A stretch of DNA of 64,000 nt from an uncultured bacterium. Its GTDB lineage: Bacteria > Cyanobacteriota > Vampirovibrionia > Gastranaerophilales > Gastranaerophilaceae. The translations under genes were made by a program, and so were the position numbers. A model generated the notes under the pieces. That model saw only the letters and a list, made by a program, of their open reading frames with translations. It searched no databases and was not told the origin of the DNA. Location: NCBI GenBank assembly GCA_902760645.1, contig CACWHC010000001.1, positions 186,001-250,000 on the forward strand. Reading direction: 5' to 3'. Below are positions 1 to 9,106 of this stretch, one piece after another (position 1 is the first letter of the stretch; each line of letters starts with the position of its first letter).

Positions 1-390
1 ATGCCCTACACGGGATTTCCCGCACAATTTGTCAGTATAAAAAAATGGCGGAATAACGTATGTCAGAAAATCATTGGATAAGATATGTCCTTCACCGTAC
101 ATTTCCTTTGGGCTTGGAGCAAAAACAATGTCAACACCCGCAGCTTCACAAAGTTTGTTATCCTCTTCAAGAGTTCTCGGATATTTATCCAAATCCTCTC
201 CCGGACAAAATTGTATCGGATTTACGAATACCGAAACAACAGTTTTATCGCATTTTTCTACACTTTTATCAATAAGGCTTTTATGACCATTATGTAAAGC
301 CCCCATTGTAGGAACCAAACCAACTGTTAAACCTTGCTTTTTCCACTCTTTTATTTGTTTTCTTACTTCATCTACTGTATGTAATAACAT
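1..390 (-). CDS. panC: pantothenate synthetase, N-terminal part (cut by window edge)
   Basis: Condenses pantoate and beta-alanine with ATP to make pantothenate in the cytoplasm. The frame is open from an ATG at 390 to base 1, so only the first 130 residues are present; the family is usually about 280. The HIGH-type nucleotide-binding motif is seen as PTMGALHNGH near residue 30, followed by VFVNPIQF, and the fragment ends in LCGKSRVGH, matching the family's LCGxxRPGHF segment. It lies 63 bp downstream of panB on the same strand, giving the usual panB-panC pair. Identification is firm; the C-terminal half is outside the window. Confidence 0.93.
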   Translation of the reverse strand, partial: MLLHTVDEVRKQIKEWKKQGLTVGLVPTMGALHNGHKSLIDKSVEKCDKTVVSVFVNPIQFCPGEDLDKYPRTLEEDNKLCEAAGVDIVFAPSPKEMYGEGHILSNDFLTYVIPPFFYTDKLCGKSRVGH

Positions 391-453
391 TTGTTATACC
401 TCTCTTCTGAAATTTTTTAAGACTTAAATGTACAAATCCGAAAAAACACTCAT

Positions 454-1254
454 TTAAAAAACCTCCGATTCATCGGGGAATTTGCCGTTTTTAACATCAT
501 CATTAAATTTTTTGGCACTATCAAATATTAATTTTCCCATATCAGCATATTTTCTTGCAAATTTAGGCTTAAATTCCGGATATTTGCCAAATACATCATC
601 AGAAACAAGAACCTGTGCATCACAATATCTCCCTGCACCGCAAGAAATTGTCGGAATTGTCAAACTATCTGTTATATATTTTGCACTATCTTCCGGCATC
701 ATCTCAAGAACAATAGAAAATACTCCTGCCTTTTCCAATTTCTTTGCTTGTAACAGAATCTTATTGGCTGCCTCTTTGGTTTTTCCCTGAATTTTATATC
801 CGCCCAACTGATTCAGGAATTGCGGAGTAAAACCCAAATGCCCCATTACAGGTATTCCTACGGAAGTTAATCTCTCAACAACAGATATAATATAATCACT
901 TCCGCCCTCTATTTTTACCCCGTTAGCACCAAATTTTATCATTTGACCGCAATTTTTGACCGCATCTTCTATACTTGTATGATAGCTTAAAAACGGCATG
1001 TCGGTCACGACAAAAGCCCTGTTTACACCCTTTGCGACAGCCTTTGTAAATATACTCATTTCTTCAATTCCGACAGAATTGGTATTTTCATACCCTAATG
1101 CCACCATAGCAAGACTATCACCAATTAAAACTATATCTATTCCTGCTTCATCCAAATATTTTGCGGTATAACAATCATAAGCAGTTAAGACTGAAAATTT
1201 TTCTTTATTTGCTTTGTATTGTTTAATTATATTAACGGTTACCTTTTTTGACAT
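454..1254 (-). CDS. panB: 3-methyl-2-oxobutanoate hydroxymethyltransferase
   Basis: Transfers a hydroxymethyl group from 5,10-methylene-tetrahydrofolate to 2-oxoisovalerate, giving ketopantoate, the first committed step to pantothenate and CoA. At 266 residues it has normal family length. The (beta/alpha)8 landmarks are visible: LTAYDCYTA near 23-31, metal ligand Asp46 in IGDSLAM, Asp85 in VVTDMPF, VKIEGG near 113-118, MGHLGFTPQ, and the catalytic Glu184 in IVLEMMPE. The late glycine loop reads PTISCGAGRYCD, against the more usual PTIGIGAG. It sits in a minus-strand run pxpA-yvcK-panB-panC with gaps of 26 bp upstream and 63 bp downstream, so co-transcription is likely. Confidence 0.95.
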   Translation of the reverse strand: MSKKVTVNIIKQYKANKEKFSVLTAYDCYTAKYLDEAGIDIVLIGDSLAMVALGYENTNSVGIEEMSIFTKAVAKGVNRAFVVTDMPFLSYHTSIEDAVKNCGQMIKFGANGVKIEGGSDYIISVVERLTSVGIPVMGHLGFTPQFLNQLGGYKIQGKTKEAANKILLQAKKLEKAGVFSIVLEMMPEDSAKYITDSLTIPTISCGAGRYCDAQVLVSDDVFGKYPEFKPKFARKYADMGKLIFDSAKKFNDDVKNGKFPDESEVF

Positions 1255-1280
1255 AATAACAGTACTCCGGTTATCTTAGA

Positions 1281-2612
1281 TTAATCCTCATCTTTTTTAT
1301 TTTTACCGTTTTTAAGTTCTTTTCTGAACCAGTAGTATATAGCTCTTGCAACACGGTGAGAACTGTGTCTTACAAGACCTTCTCTGCTGTCTTCAATTAA
1401 TTTTTTAGAGAATATTTTAACACCCAGTTTTTTAATATTATCCGAATCAATTTTTACCGGATATGAGTGTGCCATTCTGTATTTATCTGCCAAATTTGGA
1501 GGTAAATAATCGTTAACCAAAACAGCATCAATGAGTTTTCTGCTGTTTGCATGACGCATCAATGCCTGAATATGGTCAGAAGCCGAATATCCATCAGTTT
1601 CACCGGGTTGAGTCATGATATTGCAAACATATATTTTCTTTGCATTAGATGCGACAACCTCTTTTGAGATTTCTTCTATCAAAAGATTTGGAATAACACT
1701 TGTATATAAGCTTCCCGGGCCAAGTATAATTAAGTCGGCACTCTTTATTGCAAAAATAACCTCTTCTAAGGCTTTACACTTCTTAGGGTCAGTATACAAT
1801 CTCTTAATTTTACCGTTAGCTTCAGGAATATTTGACTCACCGTGAACAATTCTGCCGTCTTCCATTTCTGCAACAAGCTTCATATCATCCAATGTAGAAG
1901 GCAAAACCCTGCCCCTGATAGATAATACATTTGAGGATTCTTTAACCGCACGAACCATATCACCCGTAATTGAACATAAAGCCGTAAGGAATAAATTACC
2001 GAAACTGTGACCTTCAAGACCCTCACCTGATTTGAAACGATATTGGAAAAGCTTTGTAACCAAATCTTCATCATCCGCTAACGCAGCAATACAGTTTCTG
2101 ATATCACCGGGAGGCAGTACACCCAGTTCTTCCCTGAGTCTTCCTGAGCTACCGCCGTCATCACCGACTGTAACAACTGCCGTAATATTGTTTGTAATAT
2201 GCTTTATACCTTTCAACAACATTGAAAGACCTGTGCCACCGCCTATTGCGACAATTTTCGGACCTCTGTTTAATTTTCTTCTCCTGTATAAGGCTTCAAG
2301 TAAAGTTTCGTTTTCTTTGCCGTTGTTTAAATCGAGCATTGAAAGATTTGTTTTTTGCCAGCCTTTAAAAAATAATGCCGCACCGAACATAACAACAGCA
2401 AACGCAATCCATTCGGTAGAAACCCTCATTGCTAATTTTTTAATGAATTCCATTGTATAAAATATTGGTCTTATATCACATAATATCAATAGTCCGAGGG
2501 CAATAAGCACCGCACCGACAAATATCATTATAAACCATCTTTTTACCTGCAAGCCCGGAATTAACCAACCGGCATCTTTCGGTATTTTCATATTATCAGT
2601 AAATTTACTCAT
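1281..2612 (-). CDS. yvcK: YvcK/CofD-family gluconeogenesis factor with N-terminal membrane anchor
   Basis: The YvcK family binds UDP-sugars and in Gram-positive bacteria affects carbon metabolism and cell-envelope synthesis; its chemistry is unsettled. The core starts near residue 118 with KIVAIGGGTGLSMLLKG, then VTVGDDGGSSGRLR, PPGDIRNC, and the LGPGSLYTSVIPNLL stretch. Before it lie two hydrophobic segments (about residues 28-49 and 66-84), making 443 residues against about 320 for soluble YvcK. Such N-terminal extensions are, to my knowledge, common in cyanobacterial homologues. The start at 2612 is backed by GGGATATAA just upstream. Second gene of the pxpA-yvcK-panB-panC run. Family assignment is firm; cellular role here is inferred. 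Confidence 0.9.
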   Translation of the reverse strand: MSKFTDNMKIPKDAGWLIPGLQVKRWFIMIFVGAVLIALGLLILCDIRPIFYTMEFIKKLAMRVSTEWIAFAVVMFGAALFFKGWQKTNLSMLDLNNGKENETLLEALYRRRKLNRGPKIVAIGGGTGLSMLLKGIKHITNNITAVVTVGDDGGSSGRLREELGVLPPGDIRNCIAALADDEDLVTKLFQYRFKSGEGLEGHSFGNLFLTALCSITGDMVRAVKESSNVLSIRGRVLPSTLDDMKLVAEMEDGRIVHGESNIPEANGKIKRLYTDPKKCKALEEVIFAIKSADLIILGPGSLYTSVIPNLLIEEISKEVVASNAKKIYVCNIMTQPGETDGYSASDHIQALMRHANSRKLIDAVLVNDYLPPNLADKYRMAHSYPVKIDSDNIKKLGVKIFSKKLIEDSREGLVRHSSHRVARAIYYWFRKELKNGKNKKDED

Positions 2613-2640
2613 ATTTATATCCCAACCGTTTTATTCTTTA

Positions 2641-3435
2641 TTAATCTACCCATCCTGATTTGCAGGCATTCTTATAGTTTACCGGAACAGGTACTATAAT
2701 TTCTCTTGCCTGCTTAATCAAAGCTTCCGCATTAGCAATTTTATTGGAAAAATGTATTGTATCAACTTCCACAGGAGTTCTTCCGCCTGCGATATTATCA
2801 ATTTGAGATGTTGCAAGAAGTGTTTTTAACCGGTTAATTGAACCGAAAATATTTTCAACATCTTTTCTTGAAAAATCAATACTTCCATCTACGTTATAAT
2901 TCTTTTCGAGGTGAATTTCCTGAGCAACAGGAAGATTTATATACTCTCCGACTTTTTGGGTAACTTCACCTGCCGCACCGTAATAAACAAGCCATTGAGA
3001 ACACTTTTTAACAGCTTTTGCAATAGCACAGGCAAAATTAAAATCCTCCGCTGCCTGCTGATACATCGCACCATGCGGTCTTACATGTTCAATTTCAAGT
3101 TTATATGTTTTTGCAAACGACATCAATGCACCTACCTGATATACAACAAGTGCTTCAATTTCATCTTCCGACAGCTCCATCTGACGATACCCGAAGCCCT
3201 GAATATCATGAAATCCTATATGTGCACCAACTACAACATTTTTTTCTTTTGCTTTTAGTAATGCCTCTCTTATAGACATCGGATCACCTGCGTGAAATCC
3301 GCAGGAAATATTTACCGAACTTGCATAATCCAATAAAGATGTTTCCGCATTATTTTTATAAAAACCAAAGCTCTGTGCCAAATCTATATTAAAATCGACA
3401 TTTTCTATTTTTCTTCTCTCAACAGTCTGTTGCAT
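2641..3435 (-). CDS. pxpA: LamB/YcsF-family protein (5-oxoprolinase subunit A-like)
   Basis: PxpA homologues, with PxpB and PxpC, convert 5-oxoproline to glutamate using ATP. The 264 residues align with the family through NISCGFHAGDP (about 43-53), VVGAHIGFHDIQGFGYRQM, HVRPHGAMYQQA and a C-terminal GGRTPVEVDTIHF. The N-terminal family motif NxDLGESFG reads NIDLAQSFG here, so the usual Gly-Glu is Ala-Gln. No pxpB or pxpC gene is adjacent or elsewhere in the window. First gene of a minus-strand run with yvcK and panBC; a promoter with an overlapping palindrome lies just upstream. It may have a different substrate from classical 5-oxoprolinase. Confidence 0.82.
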   Translation of the reverse strand: MQQTVERRKIENVDFNIDLAQSFGFYKNNAETSLLDYASSVNISCGFHAGDPMSIREALLKAKEKNVVVGAHIGFHDIQGFGYRQMELSEDEIEALVVYQVGALMSFAKTYKLEIEHVRPHGAMYQQAAEDFNFACAIAKAVKKCSQWLVYYGAAGEVTQKVGEYINLPVAQEIHLEKNYNVDGSIDFSRKDVENIFGSINRLKTLLATSQIDNIAGGRTPVEVDTIHFSNKIANAEALIKQAREIIVPVPVNYKNACKSGWVD

Positions 3436-3466
3436 AATAAAATTTTTTCCCTTAACTTAATAATGC

Positions 3467-3482
3467 ATCATTTATAAATGAT
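3467..3482. promoter_or_regulatory. perfect 16-bp palindrome at the pxpA start site
   Basis: ATCATTTATAAATGAT is a perfect palindrome. It begins at the -10 box (TATAAT on the minus strand, 3481-3486) and extends over the expected transcription start. The position fits an operator for a dimeric repressor, but no regulator gene is adjacent. Confidence 0.4.
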
Positions 3483-3508
3483 TATACTTCTAAAATATTT
3501 TTATGGAA
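3481..3508 (-). promoter_or_regulatory. promoter of the pxpA-yvcK-panBC run
   Basis: On the minus strand a perfect TATAAT (3481-3486) is preceded after 16 bp by TTCCAT (3503-3508), a weak -35 match. It lies 46 bp before the pxpA ATG. Confidence 0.45.
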
Positions 3509-3551
3509 GTATCTTTACATAATTTTAACTTAACAGGAACAAATAATAAAA

Positions 3552-3579
3552 AGCGGATAATGATAATTCATTATCCGCT
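3552..3579 (-). terminator. intrinsic terminator after the parvulin lipoprotein gene
   Basis: A perfect 12-bp stem (AGCGGATAATGA / TCATTATCCGCT) with a 4-nt loop, followed on the minus strand by TTTTTATTATTT. It ends the mfd-lipoprotein transcription unit. Confidence 0.85.
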
Positions 3580-3608
3580 ATATTTTATCTTACTACCTTT
3601 GCTTAATT

Positions 3609-4751
3609 TTATTCTTTTGCATTATCTTTAGCCGCTTTTTGAGCTGCTTCGGAACTGTCCATTATAGCTTTTTGAACAGCTTTTTGAACTTCTTCAGGAT
3701 CGTAATCCTTATTTACATATTCTATCTTAGCATTTTTCTTTAATGATTCAACCAACTGGTCAACTTTTTCCAGCTGTTTTTGGTTCTTAATATGTTCCTT
3801 AATGCTATTCTTTTCTTTTTCAAACGGTTTTTGACCTGCAGCCATTCTGTCTTTTACATAAATAATATGATAGCCGTATTGAGTTTTAACAGGTCCTACA
3901 ACAGTTTCAGGTTTAGCACCGAAAGATGCGTTTGCAAATTCGGGAACCATTTCCTGTTTAGCGAAGAAACCTAAATCGCCGCCTTTTTGAGCAGAAACTG
4001 TATCGTCTGAGTTATCTTTAGCTAATTTTGCAAAATTTGAAGGATCTTGTTTTGCCTGATTGAAAAGTTCTTTTGCTTTTGCTTCTTTAGCTTTAATTTC
4101 TTCCTGAACTTTTGCTTTAATTTCAGCCTCGCTTAAATTAGCATTTTTAGAATCAGATTTAATAATTTCCGTTATTTCTTCAGGATTAACAGCGATTAAA
4201 ATATGAGAAGCTCGTACCTTATCAGGGAATTTGAACTTTTCAATATTTTTGTTGTAAAATTCTTTGGCATCAGCATCAGTAACCTCATAGCTGCCAAGGC
4301 TTTCAGCTAATTTTTTCATCTTAACCTGTTCTTTTAAATCTTTTTTAAATTCTGATGCAGAAACACCGTTTTGTTTCAGTATCTTGTCTAAATTTTCTTT
4401 TGAACCGACTTTTTCAACTATATCTTTAATTGCATCATTTATATCATCGTTAGTAACCTTGATACCTCTTTTTGCGATTTCATCATCTAATAATGTTTTA
4501 ATAATCAATTCATTTACAATTCTTGATTTAACAAGATTGTACATAAAAACATTGTTTGCATCTTTAATATTAACTTTCAGAGGACTAGCCTGAATAACTT
4601 TTGCTTCCTTATCCAATTCAGCATCAAACTGTGCCTGAGAAATGTTCATATCATTAACCTTAATAATAGTTTCTGCAGATTTTATTCCGCAACCTGAAAA
4701 TAACATTGCAGAAGCTGCCAATGTAATAAGTAAATTTTTTCCCTTCATCAA
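3609..4751 (-). CDS. peptidylprolyl isomerase lipoprotein, PrsA/SurA-like
   Basis: An exported parvulin-type prolyl isomerase and chaperone that would help fold secreted or envelope proteins. The N-terminus is a lipoprotein signal: basic start, hydrophobic run and lipobox LFSGC with the lipidated Cys at residue 21. A SurA_N-like helical chaperone region follows (about 30-170), then one parvulin domain (about 178-298) with VRASHILIAV, a long charged insertion, KGGDLGFFAKQEMVPEFA and TQYGYHIIYV. The tail is acidic and rich in Ala and Lys. It lies 15 bp after mfd and ends at a strong terminator. The single parvulin domain and lipid anchor are nearer PrsA than classical two-domain SurA. Confidence 0.88.
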   Translation of the reverse strand: MMKGKNLLITLAASAMLFSGCGIKSAETIIKVNDMNISQAQFDAELDKEAKVIQASPLKVNIKDANNVFMYNLVKSRIVNELIIKTLLDDEIAKRGIKVTNDDINDAIKDIVEKVGSKENLDKILKQNGVSASEFKKDLKEQVKMKKLAESLGSYEVTDADAKEFYNKNIEKFKFPDKVRASHILIAVNPEEITEIIKSDSKNANLSEAEIKAKVQEEIKAKEAKAKELFNQAKQDPSNFAKLAKDNSDDTVSAQKGGDLGFFAKQEMVPEFANASFGAKPETVVGPVKTQYGYHIIYVKDRMAAGQKPFEKEKNSIKEHIKNQKQLEKVDQLVESLKKNAKIEYVNKDYDPEEVQKAVQKAIMDSSEAAQKAAKDNAKE

Positions 4752-4766
4752 TATCTCTCTCTTTCT

Positions 4767-7700
4767 TTATTTTGAGTATTCGTTACTTACTTTATGTATA
4801 TAATAAAACAAATCTGTTAAAATGTTAAATATTTCATCAAAATTCATATAAGAATTGTTAAGCAATAATATGGAAATCCCCTCCTGACAAGACGGAGGTG
4901 CCTGCATAAACTTTATTCTTTTCAGTATTTCGGATGGTAATTGTGCCTGAATAAGTTTCCATTCCATACTTGTGTAAGGAGTATAAATTCTTATATTTTC
5001 AGGAGTTTCTCTTATTAATGAAATTCCTACATCAGTTGCCGCAAGTCTTATTTTTATAAGCTTTATTAGGTTTTCAACACTTTCGGGAGGTTTTGAAAAA
5101 CGGTCTTTCCATTCCTCAGTAATATAATCCAGTTCAACATTATTTTTTACATCCGCCAAACGCTTATATTCAATCATCTTCTGCTCTTTTGAACCTACCC
5201 ATTCATCAGGAATAAATGCCGTTACATTTATATCAACAATGGTATCGACTTTATTTTCAATATGCTCGCCCTGAAGCTCATGGACTGTTTCTTCCAATAA
5301 TTGGCAGTATGTATCAAATCCGACATTTATCATATGCCCATGCTGTTTTGTCCCGAGAATATTTCCGATACCTCTTATTTCAACATCTCTTAATGCAATC
5401 TGATAACCGCTTCCTAATGTCGTAAATTCTTTTATTGCCTTTAATCTTTGTACGGCTTCTTTTGTCATGGTTTTTGTATGATTATAAAAGCAATAACAAT
5501 ATGCCTGACGCTGGCTTCTTCCCACACGTCCTCTTAACTGATAAAGCTGTGCAAGCCCAAAACGATCCGCATCATGCACAATCATTGTATTTGCATTAGG
5601 AATATCAATACCGTTTTCAATAATTGTCGTTGCAAGCAAAATATCGTATTCATGATTTGAAAAATCCACAATAACCTGCTCAAGCTGTTTTTCGTCCATC
5701 TGCCCATGCCCTACGGCAATTCTGGCATTCGGTACAAGCTGTTGAAGTCTGAATTTAAATTCTTCTATAGTTTCAACCCTGTTGTAAAGATAAAATACCT
5801 GACCTTCACGGTCTAATTCATGGATTATGGCATTTCTTGCCATATTTTCATTCCATGCCCCGACATAAGTCTTTATAGGCAATCTGTTTTTAGGCGGAGT
5901 ATTAATTACCGACATATCCTTTATCCCTGACAAAGACATATAAAGAGTTCTTGGAATAGGTGTTGCCGACATCGTAATAATATCTATATTTTCCCTTAAT
6001 TGTTTCAGTTTTTCTTTATGACGAACCCCGAAACGGTGTTCTTCATCAATAACCAAAAGTCCCAAATCCTTAAACACAATTCCGTTTTGCAATAATCTGT
6101 GCGTACCTATAACAACATCACATTCGCCTGTTGCCAAGTGTTTTACTGTTTCTTTTTGTTCTTTTGACGTTCTGAATCTGGATAAAAGTTCCACTTTTAC
6201 CCCAAAAGGGCTGAAACGTTCCGACATAGTCTGAAAATGCTGCAGGGCAAGAATTGTTGTCGGGACAATAACGGCAGCCTGTTTCCCTGATGTTACGGCT
6301 TTAAATATTGCTCTCATAGCAACTTCTGTTTTACCAAAACCAACATCGCCGCAGACAAGTCTGTCCATAGGATTTTCACTTTCCATATCGGATTTAACTT
6401 CAACAATTGCACGCATCTGATCAGGTGTTTCTGTGTACTCAAATGCGTCCTCCATCTCAACTTGCCAATTAGTATCCGGAAGAAACTGTATGCCTTTTTG
6501 CATTTTTCTTCGGGCATAAAGCCTTAATAAGTCATAAGCAACCTGTTCTACTTCTTTTTTAACCTTAGCTTTCGTATTATCCCAGTCTTTACCGCCCATA
6601 CGGGAAAGCTTCGGTTTAACCGAACCCGAACCTCTGTACCTGCACAGCAGATTAATTTGCTCCGCAGGAATATGAAGTTTATCGTTGCTTGCGTATTCAA
6701 TAGTCAGATAATCCTTTAACTGACCGTCAATTTCCTGTTGTGTTAACCCTTTATATATCCCGACACCGTGAATATTATGTACGACATATTCACCCTCCTG
6801 AATATCATTTATACTCTCAATATATTCGGCTTTTTCCTTATAATAAGACTTCCTTGAAGAAGTAACTTCCTTATTACGCTTATTAAATAATTCTCTGTCA
6901 GTTATAATAATTGTTTTAAAGTCATCTAAAATACATCCGTGAGAAGTTATTGACTGAATGTACTCAATATCTTTACAAACGCCCCGTTCGGTTAAAATTT
7001 CATTCACTCTGTCAGGATAATCAGTCGAAATAACTATATTATAATCAGGATTATCAAGTATAAATTGTGCCGCATCATCAGGATTAATAGAAAAATTTCT
7101 TACAGGCTGAGTGTTGAATTCAATTAATTCCATAGAATTTGCCTCTATAAAATTATCCAATCCGACACGCATAAACCGTGCCATATTTTTTTCAAATTCA
7201 TCATAAGTCTGATGATTTTTTGTTTTCAGTTTTTTAATCAGCTCTGATTTAAGATTTTCTTCAAGCTGCTCATCGGCATTTTTATCCAAATATTCGTATT
7301 TGGCATATATTTCTGAGGTTTCGTCACAAACAATTATATAATCTTTAAAATAATCAAAAACCGTAACCAAATCAGGATTAAAATAACTCTGATAAACTTC
7401 TATTCCCTCAAAGTACCCCTCTTCATCCGAAAACTCCGTTTTTTCGGGTGCAATAAACTTATATATCGGCATTAAAACAGCTTCTTTTATTTTTTCAACG
7501 GATTTTTGGGTTTCATTGTTGAAATATCTTATATCAACGACTTCATCACCCCATAATTCAATACGCACCGGGAATTTATCAAGAGAATACACATCTATGA
7601 TATCTCCTCTTATACTGAATTCCTGAATATCAGTAACCATGGTTGCTCTTTTGTAACCAAGATTTGTGAGTTTTTTGGCAAATTTTTTTGTATCAATTTC

Positions 7701-8114
7701 ATCCCCGACTTTTATGCGAATTGAATTATTTTTATAAAAATCTTCTTTAGGGAATTTTTCCAAAAGGGACTTTACGGGTGCAATAACAATTTTAGGCTTA
7801 TTTAAAAGCACTTCGACCTGTTCTGAGTAATTATATTTGTTTGAACCAACCGCCTCATACAACGATATATCCTGAAACGGAAAAACTTCAGCATCTTCTT
7901 CAAAAAGTTTTGAAAAATCATTTTTGTATTTTAAGGCACTCTGTTCGGATGAAGTAATAAACAGTACATCCTTTTTTGAATACTCCCCTGCCTTAATTGC
8001 AAGATATAAACGCAAAACGGATGTCAACCCCGTAACCTCAAACGGGATTGAATTTTTTACGTTATGCCTGAATAAATCAAACGCTTCATTATCAATATTC
8101 TTAAAAGAAATCAT
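4767..8114 (-). CDS. mfd: transcription-repair coupling factor
   Basis: Removes RNA polymerase stalled at DNA lesions and recruits UvrA. The 1,115 residues have the family layout: a UvrB-like N-terminal region with IRGDIIDVYS and RIELWGDEV, the RNA polymerase-interacting domain starting at EGEYVVHNIHGVGIYKG (about 438), then the RecG-like SF2 translocase with Walker A GDVGFGKT (about 590), DEEHRFGV (about 688) and SATPIPRTLYMS, the TRG motif region, and a C-terminal regulatory domain. The ATG at 8114 has no Shine-Dalgarno; a TGCTAAAAT element ends 6 nt upstream, so the message is probably leaderless. The lipoprotein gene follows by 15 bp. Confidence 0.97.
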   Translation of the reverse strand: MISFKNIDNEAFDLFRHNVKNSIPFEVTGLTSVLRLYLAIKAGEYSKKDVLFITSSEQSALKYKNDFSKLFEEDAEVFPFQDISLYEAVGSNKYNYSEQVEVLLNKPKIVIAPVKSLLEKFPKEDFYKNNSIRIKVGDEIDTKKFAKKLTNLGYKRATMVTDIQEFSIRGDIIDVYSLDKFPVRIELWGDEVVDIRYFNNETQKSVEKIKEAVLMPIYKFIAPEKTEFSDEEGYFEGIEVYQSYFNPDLVTVFDYFKDYIIVCDETSEIYAKYEYLDKNADEQLEENLKSELIKKLKTKNHQTYDEFEKNMARFMRVGLDNFIEANSMELIEFNTQPVRNFSINPDDAAQFILDNPDYNIVISTDYPDRVNEILTERGVCKDIEYIQSITSHGCILDDFKTIIITDRELFNKRNKEVTSSRKSYYKEKAEYIESINDIQEGEYVVHNIHGVGIYKGLTQQEIDGQLKDYLTIEYASNDKLHIPAEQINLLCRYRGSGSVKPKLSRMGGKDWDNTKAKVKKEVEQVAYDLLRLYARRKMQKGIQFLPDTNWQVEMEDAFEYTETPDQMRAIVEVKSDMESENPMDRLVCGDVGFGKTEVAMRAIFKAVTSGKQAAVIVPTTILALQHFQTMSERFSPFGVKVELLSRFRTSKEQKETVKHLATGECDVVIGTHRLLQNGIVFKDLGLLVIDEEHRFGVRHKEKLKQLRENIDIITMSATPIPRTLYMSLSGIKDMSVINTPPKNRLPIKTYVGAWNENMARNAIIHELDREGQVFYLYNRVETIEEFKFRLQQLVPNARIAVGHGQMDEKQLEQVIVDFSNHEYDILLATTIIENGIDIPNANTMIVHDADRFGLAQLYQLRGRVGRSQRQAYCYCFYNHTKTMTKEAVQRLKAIKEFTTLGSGYQIALRDVEIRGIGNILGTKQHGHMINVGFDTYCQLLEETVHELQGEHIENKVDTIVDINVTAFIPDEWVGSKEQKMIEYKRLADVKNNVELDYITEEWKDRFSKPPESVENLIKLIKIRLAATDVGISLIRETPENIRIYTPYTSMEWKLIQAQLPSEILKRIKFMQAPPSCQEGISILLLNNSYMNFDEIFNILTDLFYYIHKVSNEYSK

Positions 8115-8120
8115 AGCTAT

Positions 8121-8129
8121 ATTTTAGCA
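8121..8129 (-). promoter_or_regulatory. extended -10 giving a leaderless mfd mRNA
   Basis: On the minus strand TGC-TAAAAT ends 6 nt before the mfd ATG (8114). Transcription would start at or within a base of the A of the ATG. No ribosome-binding sequence lies between. Confidence 0.55.
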
Positions 8130-8148
8130 CGAAATATCGTTCTGCGAC

Positions 8149-8649
8149 TTATCTGTAGTTTGTAAACTGAAGCGGATAATCGTATTTTTCTTCGTTTGAG
8201 CGAAGCATTCTGATTACTTCCTGAAGATTATCTTTATCCTTGCCGGAAACTCTTATCTGGTCGCCCTGAATAGATGCCTGAACTTTTATTTTGGAATCTT
8301 TTATATCGGCAACAATTTTCTTTGCCAGCTCTTGTGTTAATCCTTTTTTAAGGTTATAAACCCTTCTTACACGACCGCCAAGTGCATTTTCAACAGGCTG
8401 AGGGTCAAGTATTCTTATATTTAAACCTCTTTTTACGATTTTAGATTGCAGAATATCATATATATTACGCAATTTCATATCATCGCTTGTAGTAATGGTA
8501 ATAGATTTATCTCCCTCCAACTCAATTTCGGAATTAGAATCCTTTAAATCAAATCTTGATGATACATCTCTTTTTACCTGATCGACAGCGTTAACCAGCT
8601 CTTGTCTGTCAAATTCAGATACTACATCAAAACTGCAATCTTTTGCCAT
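8149..8649 (-). CDS. yajQ: YajQ-family nucleotide-binding protein
   Basis: A small cytoplasmic two-domain protein of the UPF0234 family; some homologues bind cyclic di-GMP, but the general role is not established. The 166 residues match throughout: start CSFDVVSEFDRQELVNAVDQ, SSRFDLKDS, the central GLNIRILDPQPVE, KKGLTQELAKKIV, and the end IRVSGKDKDNLQEVI then DYPLQFTNYR. It has a strong AGGAGG 6-7 nt before its ATG, unlike mfd downstream, which has its own promoter element. A long inverted repeat (8665-8710) sits immediately before its ribosome-binding site. Two HD-GYP-type proteins are also encoded in the window. Confidence 0.93.
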   Translation of the reverse strand: MAKDCSFDVVSEFDRQELVNAVDQVKRDVSSRFDLKDSNSEIELEGDKSITITTSDDMKLRNIYDILQSKIVKRGLNIRILDPQPVENALGGRVRRVYNLKKGLTQELAKKIVADIKDSKIKVQASIQGDQIRVSGKDKDNLQEVIRMLRSNEEKYDYPLQFTNYR

Positions 8650-8664
8650 AAAAACCTCCTAAAT

Positions 8665-8710
8665 AAAATAACAAATGTCAGGAACATGTTACCATAACAT
8701 TTGTTATTTT
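8665..8710 (-). terminator. long perfect inverted repeat between an unknown gene and yajQ
   Basis: Two perfect 14-bp arms (AAAATAACAAATGT and its complement) enclose 18 bp that themselves contain the palindrome AACATGTT. On the minus strand the stem ends in a T-rich run, so it may terminate the gene ending at 8737. It abuts the yajQ ribosome-binding site, so an attenuator or operator is also possible. Confidence 0.5.
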
Positions 8711-8736
8711 GGAATATATTTTATTTAGAATAAATT

Positions 8737-9048
8737 TTATTTGAATAATTTTTTATAAGTTTTAGTGTTTGCAATAGCTTTGCCCAATTTGTGGAATCTG
8801 CTTAATATCAAAGTACCGCCTAAAAATGTTCCTAAACCGATAACAGCCTTTTTCAGATACGAAAGATTGCGTCCCTGTTCGTTCTTAATACTATGGTAAA
8901 CATCCTTGGGAACACCTGTATATAACATTGTTCCGCCAAGAAAATTCGTCTGATAATAAGGATTTCCTACACCTAATGCCATACCCATAGGAGATGTAGA
9001 TGCACCTATCATATCTCTGTACATTGGTGATGTAAACATGTCATCCAT
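8737..9048 (-). CDS. small uncharacterised protein with a hydrophobic C-terminal half
   Basis: I do not recognise this 103-residue protein. The first half is rich in Met, Gly, Pro and Tyr (TSPMYRDMIG, TSPMGMALGVGNPYY). A moderately hydrophobic stretch (about residues 66-84, AVIGLGTFLGGTLIL) could be one membrane segment, and the last 18 residues are basic. AAAGGTTAGG lies about 8 nt before the ATG. It is divergent from rpmI and ends before a long inverted repeat. Codon use looks like its neighbours, so it is probably a real lineage-specific gene. Confidence 0.6.
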   Translation of the reverse strand: MDDMFTSPMYRDMIGASTSPMGMALGVGNPYYQTNFLGGTMLYTGVPKDVYHSIKNEQGRNLSYLKKAVIGLGTFLGGTLILSRFHKLGKAIANTKTYKKLFK

Positions 9049-9106
9049 AATAAACCTAACCTTTATTTACCTTCCTGTTTATATAAAGTCATGATTTTTC
9101 ATGAAA

